This document shows, piece by piece, positions 16,587 to 23,930 of a stretch of DNA of 64,000 nt. Source of the DNA: Chloroflexota bacterium (GTDB lineage: Bacteria; Chloroflexota; FW602-bin22; JACPRP01); contig JACQUC010000258.1 in NCBI GenBank assembly GCA_016210495.1, positions 1 through 64,000 of the forward strand, in the 5' to 3' direction. A program made the translations under genes and the position numbers. Position 1 is the first letter of the stretch. Each line of letters begins with the position of its first letter. Under the pieces are notes generated by a model. That model searched no databases and was not told where the DNA came from. It saw only the letters and a program-made list of their open reading frames with translations.

Positions 16587-16667
16587 TGTCATTCTGAACG
16601 AAGCGGAGCGCAGTGAAGAATCTCGGCGCACGTGCGCAGAGACCCTTCGCTATCGCTCAGGGTGACA
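16587..16667. repeat. 81-nt imperfect inverted repeat
   Basis: Outer arms TGTCATTCTGAACG and CGCTCAGGGTGACA pair with three mismatches around a central CGCACGTGCG palindrome. Sequences of this kind (containing GAACGAAGCG...GAAGAATCTC) are common dispersed repeats in Chloroflexota and related metagenomes. It separates the Mo subunit from the MoaD-like gene. Confidence 0.6.
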
Positions 16668-16718
16668 ATTAGAAGACGCACCGGGTCGGGATTCCGGGGC
16701 AGACAAGGTGAGTCGTAG

Positions 16719-17039
16719 ATGGTAAAAGCCAGGGTGACTGCCCTGCAAAGCGTCCGGCGAGCCATCGGATGGAGCAGCCGGGAAGTCGACTTCGCGGGCG
16801 GCACGCTAGAGGATTTGCTGCGACAGATTCAGACCGGCGACGGCCAGACGCTGTACGATTTCCTTGTGGAAAACGGCGAATTGAAACCAGATTACGCGGT
16901 CATCGTAAACGGGGATAGCGTGGCTGCTCGCGGGCCGAGCGGCCTCTCGATGCATCTAACGGACAACGACGAAGTCGTGGCGATGGCTGTGCTCAGTGTC
17001 ATGTCAGGAGGTAGCTCGTGGTTCGTTGGGGCATGGTGA
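16719..17039 (+). CDS. MoaD/ThiS-like ubiquitin-fold protein with C-terminal tail
   Basis: 106 residues with a beta-grasp pattern (REVDFAGGTLEDLLRQI, YAVIVNGDSVAARG, LTDNDEVVAMAVLSVMSGG). MoaD ends in Gly-Gly for thiocarboxylation by MoeB. Here G97-G98 is followed by SSWFVGAW before the stop. The Shine-Dalgarno and start of the Fe-S gene lie inside this tail. It may help build the cofactor of the adjacent Mo/W enzyme; trimming after Gly-Gly would be needed for the standard chemistry. Confidence 0.75.
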   Translation: MVKARVTALQSVRRAIGWSSREVDFAGGTLEDLLRQIQTGDGQTLYDFLVENGELKPDYAVIVNGDSVAARGPSGLSMHLTDNDEVVAMAVLSVMSGGSSWFVGAW

Positions 17040-17629
17040 TCGATCTGAAGAGGTGCATCGGTTGCAATGCGTGCTCCGTGGCCTGCAAGGCAGAGCACGG
17101 CACGCCGCGTGGGGTGTTCTTGACGCGTACCCTATCGCGCGAGGTGGGCGAATATCCCAACGTGAAGAAGATATTTATTCCGACACTGTGCAACCACTGC
17201 CGGAATGCGCCCTGCGAGCGAGTGTGCCCGACCAAAGCCACCCATCGACGTCCCGACGGCATCGTGCTCGTCGACCACGCCAAGTGCATCGGCTGTCGGG
17301 CCTGCTACGTGGCCTGCCCGTACAAGAACAGGTTCTACGTTCGGAAAGAATTGCTCGAGAACGGGTACTTTGCTGAGGGGCTGACGGTCTACGAGAAGGT
17401 CAAGTACGCCGAGTTCGTGCCTGGGACGATGGTCAAATGCACCTTCTGTGCCCATCGCGTCGACGAAGGGCTGGAGCCGGCGTGTGTCGTGACCTGCCCG
17501 GCGGAAGCGCGCGTTTTTGGGGACCTTAACGATCCCACGAGCAACGTCAGGCGGCTGATCCGCCAGCGAATCGCCAGCCAGTTGCTGGCGGAGCTTGGCA
17601 CCGAGCCTTCGGTATACTACGTGGAGTGA
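17018..17629 (+). CDS. Four-cluster ferredoxin subunit (DmsB/PsrB/HybA-like)
   Basis: 203 residues from a GTG with AGGAGG 6 nt upstream, overlapping the MoaD-like gene by 22 nt. Cys motifs in order: CIGCNACSVACKAEH, CNHCRNAPCERVCP, CIGCRACYVACPYKN, then CTFCAHRVDEGLEPACVVTCP. This is the standard set for four [4Fe-4S] clusters. It would carry electrons between the Mo subunit and the NrfD-like membrane protein encoded 12 nt downstream. No export signal is present, in line with the catalytic subunit. Confidence 0.9.
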   Translation: MVRWGMVIDLKRCIGCNACSVACKAEHGTPRGVFLTRTLSREVGEYPNVKKIFIPTLCNHCRNAPCERVCPTKATHRRPDGIVLVDHAKCIGCRACYVACPYKNRFYVRKELLENGYFAEGLTVYEKVKYAEFVPGTMVKCTFCAHRVDEGLEPACVVTCPAEARVFGDLNDPTSNVRRLIRQRIASQLLAELGTEPSVYYVE

Positions 17630-17641
17630 GGCCAGCACACG

Positions 17642-18544
17642 ATGAGACAAGACAATCCCTACGCGTTGCCGCACGAGCTTTTCGTGGTGGGGTTCAGGCC
17701 CCAGACTGAATGGATGTGGCTGATCGCCACGGCCTTCTTCCTGGGCGAGCTTGGAGCCGGCCTGTTTCTGGTATCCATGCTTGCGGGCTTCCCGCTCGGA
17801 ATGGTTCTGGGTCTGCTGGTCGTGCTGGTAGGCAAGAATACTGCTCATCTGATGTATCTGGGTCGGCCCGAGAGGTTCTGGCGCGCCCTGTCCAATCCCG
17901 TGTCTTCCTGGATAAGCCGCGGGTTCTTCGCCATGGCCGCCTTTGCCGTTTTCGGCGCTCTTTATGCAGCAATGTCGTTGGGCTACGTTCCGCTGGAAAC
18001 CAGCGGAAGCGCCGGCCAGGCGATCAAACTGGTAGCCGGTGCGGCGGCGCTCCTGGTAATGATCTACGATGGCTTCGTGTTGTCCTATTCGCCCGCCATC
18101 CAGCTCTGGAACACTGCCCTGCTACCGGTGCTTTTCGGCACGTACGCAATGATGGGGGGTACTACACTGACCCTACTTCTGACTCATCTGGGGCTCGACC
18201 AACGAAGTATAAGCGGTGACTTCCTGGAGCCCTTGGAGCTCGTGCTGATCCTGGCCAACCTGGCGATGCTTGGAGTGTACGTTATGACCTCGGTCTATTC
18301 GTCGGTGGCTGCCAGGTTCGCGGTGCAGCGGCTGGTGAAAGAATACTCCTTACCGTTCTTTGGCGGCGTGATCGTGCTCGGATTGCTCATAACGCTTCTT
18401 CTGTCTCTTTACTTCGCCACCAGCAAGATCGTGTACGTGCTTTTTGGTGCGGCGGCCGCGGAGTTGGTTGGCGATTTCCTGGTCATTCTACTTGTATTGA
18501 AGGCGGGGGTTTTCGCCCCGCTGGTGCCCGAATCGGACTTCTGA
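17642..18544 (+). CDS. NrfD/PsrC-like membrane quinone subunit
   Basis: 300 residues with about eight hydrophobic segments, for example LIATAFFLGELGAGLFLVSM and LVAGAAALLVMIYDGFVLS. The HLMYLGRPERFWRALSNPVSSWISRG loop between helices 2 and 3 is typical of NrfD/PsrC. It exchanges electrons between membrane quinone and the Fe-S subunit without haem. The order Mo subunit - Fe-S - NrfD defines a complex of the CISM family. Confidence 0.9.
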   Translation: MRQDNPYALPHELFVVGFRPQTEWMWLIATAFFLGELGAGLFLVSMLAGFPLGMVLGLLVVLVGKNTAHLMYLGRPERFWRALSNPVSSWISRGFFAMAAFAVFGALYAAMSLGYVPLETSGSAGQAIKLVAGAAALLVMIYDGFVLSYSPAIQLWNTALLPVLFGTYAMMGGTTLTLLLTHLGLDQRSISGDFLEPLELVLILANLAMLGVYVMTSVYSSVAARFAVQRLVKEYSLPFFGGVIVLGLLITLLLSLYFATSKIVYVLFGAAAAELVGDFLVILLVLKAGVFAPLVPESDF

Positions 18545-18614
18545 GGGTACGGCAACCACGGAAGGCACGGAAGAGTCATTCTATGAGGAAGATTGTTCAA
18601 GGAGGAAACGCTTT

Positions 18615-19115
18615 ATGGACGCCCTAGCGGCGAAGACTATTCTGGAAGGTCTCAAGGAGGCGGGGATTGACTTTGTAGCCACGCTGCCTGAGGCTAACTT
18701 GCAGCCCCTAATCTCCGCTGTGGATGCCGAACAGAGTATGATCCACGTGCCTTTGGCCCGCGAGGAAGAGGGCATCGGCGTGTGCACAGGGGCTTACCTT
18801 GCGGGGAAAAAGCCCGCAATGGTCATGATGGACGCTGGATTTCTTACCTGCTGCAATGCGCTGGTTACTCTGAACTACTTGAGCGGCATTCCGCTTCTTA
18901 TGCTCGTCGGTTACAGCGGTGGCATCAGCGAGAAATACTGGATGCACACGCAGCTTGGGGTCTACACCGAGCCGGTGCTCAAGGCGATGGACGTCGTCTA
19001 CGAGGTCGCCACCAAGCTGAGCGATGTTAAGAGCCAGATTCAGGACGCGCAAACCTGGACTAGCATCTCCAAGCGCCCTGTAGCGGTAGTGTTGAACAAA
19101 GAGTGTTTGAGGTGA
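18615..19115 (+). CDS. ThDP-dependent decarboxylase, alpha (Pyr-domain) subunit, sulfopyruvate decarboxylase ComD-like
   Basis: 166 residues. LEGLKEAGIDFVATLPEANLQPLI and LAREEEGIGVCTGAYLAGKKPAMVM, with the conserved Glu that activates thiamine diphosphate, then a SGIPLLMLVGYSGG segment. The length matches ComD and the phosphonopyruvate decarboxylase N-terminal half. It is followed within 6 nt by the PP-domain subunit. The substrate is a 2-oxo acid of unknown kind; the sulfo or phosphono label is family-level only. Confidence 0.85.
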   Translation: MDALAAKTILEGLKEAGIDFVATLPEANLQPLISAVDAEQSMIHVPLAREEEGIGVCTGAYLAGKKPAMVMMDAGFLTCCNALVTLNYLSGIPLLMLVGYSGGISEKYWMHTQLGVYTEPVLKAMDVVYEVATKLSDVKSQIQDAQTWTSISKRPVAVVLNKECLR

Positions 19116-19120
19116 CGATC

Positions 19121-19738
19121 ATGAGACGTTACGAATGCCTTCAGGCTCTTTTGCCCCTGGTCAAGGAAGATGACCTCGTGGTCACCAATGTCGGCGGGGT
19201 GCGCGTCGAGTGGCACGCACTGCGACCTAGCGATGCTAATTACAATGTCTATACGCTTGGCCTCTGTTCCTCCGTGGGCTTGGGCCTTGCTTTGTCTCTC
19301 CCTCACCGCCGGGTGATCGCGCTCGATGGGGACGGATCGCTGCTTATGAACCTTCCCGCCCTCACCACGATCGCGAACAAGAACCCTCGAAACCTGGTGC
19401 ACATCGTCTTCGACAACCAGAGGTACGAATCGTCGGGAGGTGGTCCCACACATACGGCCAACAATCGGATCGACCTGGCCAAGATCGCCGAAGGCGCCGG
19501 GTACAAAAACTCGGCCTCCGTATCGTCGATCCAGGAGTTTCGGGCGGCGGCGGCAAGGGCGTTCGAGGGTAAGGAGCTTGCCCTGATTGTAGCCTCGGTC
19601 GAATCCGTGATCGAGCCGGTTCCACCGTGCCCCTACGATGCCACCGAAGTGAAATACAAGTTCATGCGCAATCTGGAGAAGCTCGAAGGTAAGACCCTGC
19701 TCACCCTCGCGCCGCCGGCGCACATGGATAATAGGTGA
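19121..19738 (+). CDS. ThDP-dependent decarboxylase, beta (PP-domain) subunit, ComE-like
   Basis: I chose the ATG at 19121 because GAGGTGA precedes it at good spacing; another ATG at 19103 overlaps the alpha gene. 205 residues. The diphosphate/Mg motif runs from GDGSLLMN to the N of VFDNQRYESSGG. LGLCSSVGLGLALSLPHRRVI precedes it. Together with the preceding gene it forms the alpha/beta enzyme, active in the cytoplasm. The downstream palindrome at 19745 may end the transcript. Confidence 0.86.
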   Translation: MRRYECLQALLPLVKEDDLVVTNVGGVRVEWHALRPSDANYNVYTLGLCSSVGLGLALSLPHRRVIALDGDGSLLMNLPALTTIANKNPRNLVHIVFDNQRYESSGGGPTHTANNRIDLAKIAEGAGYKNSASVSSIQEFRAAAARAFEGKELALIVASVESVIEPVPPCPYDATEVKYKFMRNLEKLEGKTLLTLAPPAHMDNR

Positions 19739-19744
19739 TAGCGC

Positions 19745-19778
19745 GTCGTAGGGACGTTGCATGCAACGTCCCTACGAC
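19745..19778. repeat. Perfect 34-bp palindrome, GTAGGGACGTTGC family
   Basis: The sequence GTCGTAGGGACGTTGCAT continues into its exact complement. The same core occurs inside the acyl-CoA synthetase gene (25342-25379) and after a pilin gene (47628-47663, one mismatch). Confidence 0.75.
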
Positions 19779-19814
19779 TTCGCGCCACCAACGTATATGG
19801 ACAAGAGGTGAAAC

Positions 19815-20558
19815 ATGGATCCAATTAACAAGATCTACCCGCTGACCACGGCGCGGACCCCTCTTCACAGGAGCGTGTTCCTGTACCTGATTCCGAGGCA
19901 GGGAGACATGATGATCCCGGCTCTCTTCTTTTACGTGCAGGCTGGCGACAAACACATTCTGGTGGACACGGGCGGCTCTGCGGAAGATCTGAAGGCGAAC
20001 TCGCAGTTCGGTGCGCCCTGGGAGCACGTCCGGACCTTTGAGGAGTGTCTCGCCGGCGTGGGGATCACGCCCGACGACGTCGACGTCGTCATCCAGACGC
20101 ACCTTCACTTCGACCACGTGTTGTGTACGGCCAAGTGCCGCAACGCCAAGGTGTACGTTCAGAAGACGGAGCTCGACCAGGCGCGAGACCCCCATCCCTT
20201 GACGGCGAAGATGTATCGCTGGTTTGAGAATGGCGGCGAGGATTTCGACTACGTGGTGGTGGACGGCGACCACGAGGTAATGCCGGGCATCAGGCTTCTC
20301 ACGGCTCCCGGCCACACTGTCGGCTGCCAGGCTGTCGCGGTGAACACGGCAAAGGGCAAGGCCGTAATCACCGGTTATTGCTGCATCGGCGAGAACTTCG
20401 ACCCGCCGCCGGCGCTGAACTCACCGTTTCCAGTGATCGCGCCGGGAATCCATCTTAGTGCCGTACAGGCCTACGAGAGCGTCTGGCGAGTCAAGCGGGA
20501 GGCCGACATCATCCTCCCGATGCACGAGCCGAGCCTGTTGTCGGTGGAGTACATCTAG
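19815..20558 (+). CDS. MBL-fold metallo-hydrolase, AHL-lactonase-like
   Basis: 247 residues. The zinc motif H96-L-H98-F-D100-H101 is intact, with H167 in TAPGHTVGC and H237 in PMHEP. The position that usually carries the bridging Asp reads VITGYCCIGEN, with Tyr/Cys instead of GD, so zinc binding or activity may differ from AHL lactonases. It follows the ThDP decarboxylase genes on the same strand after a palindrome. It probably hydrolyses a lactone or thioester in the pathway; a quorum-quenching role has no support beyond family name. Confidence 0.8.
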   Translation: MDPINKIYPLTTARTPLHRSVFLYLIPRQGDMMIPALFFYVQAGDKHILVDTGGSAEDLKANSQFGAPWEHVRTFEECLAGVGITPDDVDVVIQTHLHFDHVLCTAKCRNAKVYVQKTELDQARDPHPLTAKMYRWFENGGEDFDYVVVDGDHEVMPGIRLLTAPGHTVGCQAVAVNTAKGKAVITGYCCIGENFDPPPALNSPFPVIAPGIHLSAVQAYESVWRVKREADIILPMHEPSLLSVEYI

Positions 20559-20584
20559 CAAGTTCCCGACACACAGATTCCTTG

Positions 20585-20613
20585 TTGACGTGGCCATGTC
20601 TCTGTGATATTGT
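20585..20613 (+). promoter_or_regulatory. Promoter of the livHMGF operon
   Basis: TTGACG (20585-20590), 17 bases, TATTGT (20608-20613). It is followed by GGAGAG before the TTG start at 20650. Confidence 0.6.
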
Positions 20614-20649
20614 ACGCTGCGCAATAATAAGTACTCGAGGAGAGCTGCC

Positions 20650-21507
20650 TTGAACTTCTGGGTCATGCAGGGTTTGAACGGCGTTTCGTTCGGGATGCTG
20701 CTGTTCCTGCTGGCGGCAGGGCTTTCGCTGGTCTTCGGTCTGATGAACATCGTCAATATTGCGCACGGGTCTTACTATCTCTTGGGAGCCTACATAGGCC
20801 TGACGATAGTAAACCGGACGCAGAACTTCCTGTTGGCGATCCTCGGAGCGGCGATAGGCATCGCGGTCTTGGGCATACTGATGCAGCGCTTTGTGCTGCG
20901 CCAATTGTACAAGAACGAACTGGGGCAGGTGCTGGTAACCTTTGGATTCGTCTTTGTTATCGCCGACATCGCTCTGGTCATCTGGGGGGGCTATCCCCAG
21001 AACATACCGGCGCCTCCCATGTTCCAGGGGGCCACGGCGGTGGGAGACATCAGGTTCCCGACCTATCGCCTCGTGGTCATCGTCGTCGGGATTCTGATGG
21101 CGCTGTTCTTGTGGTGGTTCCAGGAAGGGACCAAGATGGGTTCTGCGGTACGAGCGGCGGTTGACGACGAAGAGATGTCGCAGGCGGTTGGGCTGAACGT
21201 GCCGCTAACGAGCACCGGGGTATTCGCCATCGGCGCCGCCCTGGCGGCGATGGGTGGTGTTATGGGGGGGCCGTTCATCGGGGCTTATCCTGGAGCGGAT
21301 CTAGAGGTTCTGATGCTTGCCTTCGTCGTGGTGATCATCGGCGGGTTGGGTAGCCTGCGGGGAGCATTTGTCGGCGCCATCCTCGTTGGATTGCTGGACA
21401 ACTTTGGGAAGGCGCTTTTCCCGGAGCTATCGCTTTTCACCGTTTTTGCGCCAATGGCCATCATCCTTGCCACCAAGCCCAGTGGCCTGTTTGGACGGCC
21501 GGCATGA
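20650..21507 (+). CDS. livH: Branched-chain amino acid-type ABC permease LivH
   Basis: 285 residues from a TTG with CGAGGAGAGC upstream. MQGLNGVSFGMLLFLLAAGLSLVFGLMNIVNIAHGSYYLLGAY is the LivH signature (quoted in part: LVFGLMNIVNIAHGS). About eight membrane segments follow, with VVVIIGGLGSLRGAF near the C-terminus. It forms the membrane channel with LivM. It overlaps livM by 4 nt (ATGA). The cargo may be amino acids or aromatic carboxylates, given the catabolic neighbours. Confidence 0.9.
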   Translation: MNFWVMQGLNGVSFGMLLFLLAAGLSLVFGLMNIVNIAHGSYYLLGAYIGLTIVNRTQNFLLAILGAAIGIAVLGILMQRFVLRQLYKNELGQVLVTFGFVFVIADIALVIWGGYPQNIPAPPMFQGATAVGDIRFPTYRLVVIVVGILMALFLWWFQEGTKMGSAVRAAVDDEEMSQAVGLNVPLTSTGVFAIGAALAAMGGVMGGPFIGAYPGADLEVLMLAFVVVIIGGLGSLRGAFVGAILVGLLDNFGKALFPELSLFTVFAPMAIILATKPSGLFGRPA

Positions 21508-22457
21508 AGTTATCGACAATAGCGCTCTTTCTGGTCGGCATCGCCGCCATGCTCGTTTTGCCCGTTCTTCTTTCCTCCTACTACGTAGGCCTTTTGATAC
21601 TCGTCCTTATCTACGCCATCTTTGCCATGAGCCTGGATATTTTGCAGGGATACGGCGGCTTGCCCTCGCTGGGGCATGCCGCTTTCTTTGGCGTGGCTTC
21701 CTACACCTCCGGATACCTTGCGCTCAAGATTCTGGACAATTTCTGGTTGGAGTTTGTAGCTGGTCTTGGCCTGTCGATGGCAGTGGCCGCCGTGTTTGGC
21801 CTGTTGGCGTTGCGCACACGCGGTGTGTACTTCCTGATGATCACCCTCGCGCTTTCGCAGGTGCTGTGGGGCATCGCCTTCAAGTGGACGTCGGTGACGC
21901 GGGGCGACGATGGCCTGTCCGGCATTCCGCGTCCGGACCTCGTCCTGATCCGGCTGGACCTTACCGACACCAGCGTGTTCTATTATTTCACACTCGTATT
22001 CTTCCTGATCGCGACAGTCGCGATGTTCCTGCTGGTGCGGTCGCCTTTTGGGCTCGCGTTGCAGGGCATACGTGACAGTGAGACCCGCATGCGCGCCCTG
22101 GGCTACAATGTCTGGCTGTATCAATACGTGGCGTTCCTGGCAGCAGGCTTCTTTGCGGCCATCGCGGGTTCTCTCTTCGTCTACTACAACGGCTACGTCG
22201 GACCCGGCTACCTCAACGTGGTTAACTCAGCCAAAGTTATGTTGATGGTCATTATGGGCGGGGCCGGAAGTCTGGTAGGTCCCATTATTGGGGCGGCCAG
22301 CATCGTGCTTATGGAGAACATCATCAGCGGTTACACGGAACGCTGGTTGCTGATCTTGGGCTTCATCTACGTGCTGGTCATAGTCTTCGCGCCGCAAGGC
22401 GTATATAACCCGATCAAGAGAAAGGTGCGAGCATGGTTGAGTCCGCAAGCCGGATGA
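21504..22457 (+). CDS. livM: Branched-chain amino acid-type ABC permease LivM
   Basis: 317 residues with ten or so hydrophobic segments. It has the LivM motifs GYGGLPSLGHAAFFGVASY, LALRTRGVYFLMITLALSQ and IMGGAGSLVGPIIGA. Its start overlaps livH and its end overlaps livG, showing one tightly coupled operon livH-livM-livG-livF. Confidence 0.9.
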   Translation: MKLSTIALFLVGIAAMLVLPVLLSSYYVGLLILVLIYAIFAMSLDILQGYGGLPSLGHAAFFGVASYTSGYLALKILDNFWLEFVAGLGLSMAVAAVFGLLALRTRGVYFLMITLALSQVLWGIAFKWTSVTRGDDGLSGIPRPDLVLIRLDLTDTSVFYYFTLVFFLIATVAMFLLVRSPFGLALQGIRDSETRMRALGYNVWLYQYVAFLAAGFFAAIAGSLFVYYNGYVGPGYLNVVNSAKVMLMVIMGGAGSLVGPIIGAASIVLMENIISGYTERWLLILGFIYVLVIVFAPQGVYNPIKRKVRAWLSPQAG

Positions 22458-23233
22458 GGGCCACCGCTACTGTAGCTGAACAGGCCGCGAGTCCTTTGGT
22501 TATACAGGGCGTGACCAAGAGCTTTGGTGGACTGCGGGCGCTGGACGGCATTAACCTGAGCCTGAATCACGGAGAGAGAAGGGCGCTCATCGGCCCCAAC
22601 GGAGCCGGCAAGACCACGTTATTTCATCTGGTCACCGGTGTGCACTCGCCCTCGTCTGGCAAGATCCTTCTGTTCGGTAAGGATGCCACGCGGATGCCTA
22701 TCCACAAGCGTGCCGCCCTGGGTGTCGCCAGGACTTTCCAGATAACCAATTTGCTGCCCACCCTGACGCTGCTGGAAAACATTATCCTTTCCCTCCAGGC
22801 ATACGCGCCGTGTCGCTTTGTGCTCCATCGACCTGTATCTTCTTTTGACTATCTCTACTCTCAGGCGCGGGAGATTCTCGAAGCGTGGGATCTTTGGGAG
22901 CGCCGGAACTACGAGGTGCGAAGCCTGTCCTACGGCGAGCAACGGGAGTTGGAGATAGTGATGGCGCTGGCACAACGGCCCAAACTGTTGCTACTTGACG
23001 AGCCCACCAGCGGATTGTCTCCGGCCGAGACCGCCAGCGTCACCAAGATGCTTCGGAGCCTGCCGCCAGAAGTGACCGTCTTGCTCATCGAGCATGACAT
23101 GGACGTGGCCTTTGATCTGGTGGAAAGAATGAGCGTTTTGCACCTGGGAAGAATGGTTGCCGAAGGCTCTACGGACGAGGTACGCCAAGATAAGACAGTG
23201 CAGGAAATCTACTTGGGAAGTCAAGCGCAATGA
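22433..23233 (+). CDS. livG: ABC transporter ATP-binding protein LivG
   Basis: 266 residues from the ATG at 22433 (AAAGG upstream); an ATG at 22454 would give an ATGA overlap with livM and is the alternative. Walker A is GPNGAGKTTLF, the signature segment is SYGEQRELE and Walker B is LLLLDEPTSGLS. The sequence after Walker A, including GVARTFQITNLLPTLTLLEN, is LivG-like. It is cytoplasmic and powers the LivHM channel. Confidence 0.9.
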   Translation: MVESASRMRATATVAEQAASPLVIQGVTKSFGGLRALDGINLSLNHGERRALIGPNGAGKTTLFHLVTGVHSPSSGKILLFGKDATRMPIHKRAALGVARTFQITNLLPTLTLLENIILSLQAYAPCRFVLHRPVSSFDYLYSQAREILEAWDLWERRNYEVRSLSYGEQRELEIVMALAQRPKLLLLDEPTSGLSPAETASVTKMLRSLPPEVTVLLIEHDMDVAFDLVERMSVLHLGRMVAEGSTDEVRQDKTVQEIYLGSQAQ

Positions 23234-23928
23234 ACGTGCTAGAAGTCAAGGACATCCATACCTATTACGGCGACAGCTACGTGCTACAGGGAGTATCGCT
23301 CGAAGTTCCGAAGGGCTCGGTGGTCACGGTGCTCGGCCGCAATGGCGTTGGCAAGACGACGCTCATTCGCTCGATCTGCGGCTTCAATCAGCCGCGCCGT
23401 GGCCAGGTTGTGTTCAAGGGTCAGGACGTCACGCGGATGCCAACCTATCGCATTGCCCGCCTGGGCCTGGGGGTCGTGCCCCAAGGGAGGCGCATCTTCC
23501 CCTCGCTGAGCGTGAAGGAGTGCCTGCACCTGAGTAGCCGGGGAAAGAATCACCCCTGGACCATCGGGCGCATCATCGAGTTCTTCCCCAGGCTTGGGGA
23601 AAGGCTCAGCCACCGCAGCGGCAAGCTGAGCGGGGGAGAGCAGCAGATGCTGGCCACCGGGCGCGCCCTTTTGGGCAATCCCGAGCTTGTTCTGATGGAT
23701 GAGCCGACGGAAGGGCTGGCGCCGTTGCTGGTGCGCGAAACGGGAAACATTATTCGCCAGTTGAAGGAAAGCGGGCTGTCCATCGTCCTGGTGGAGCAAA
23801 ACCTGGCATTTGCCCTGGATCTCGCCGATCACGCGTACATAATGAGCAAGGGTAAAATGGTTTACGACGGTCCCGCTGCAGACCTGTGGACGAATGCCGA
23901 GGTGAAGGCCCGGTATCTGGGCGTGTAG
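23230..23928 (+). CDS. livF: ABC transporter ATP-binding protein LivF
   Basis: 232 residues, overlapping livG by 4 nt (ATGA). Walker A is GRNGVGKTTLI, the signature is LSGGEQQMLATGRALL and Walker B is LVLMDEPTEGLAP. It also has RIARLGLGVVPQGRRIFPSLSV, typical of LivF. The acyl-CoA synthetase gene starts 2 nt after the stop, so import and CoA activation are probably co-expressed. Confidence 0.9.
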   Translation: MNVLEVKDIHTYYGDSYVLQGVSLEVPKGSVVTVLGRNGVGKTTLIRSICGFNQPRRGQVVFKGQDVTRMPTYRIARLGLGVVPQGRRIFPSLSVKECLHLSSRGKNHPWTIGRIIEFFPRLGERLSHRSGKLSGGEQQMLATGRALLGNPELVLMDEPTEGLAPLLVRETGNIIRQLKESGLSIVLVEQNLAFALDLADHAYIMSKGKMVYDGPAADLWTNAEVKARYLGV

Positions 23929-23930
23929 GC

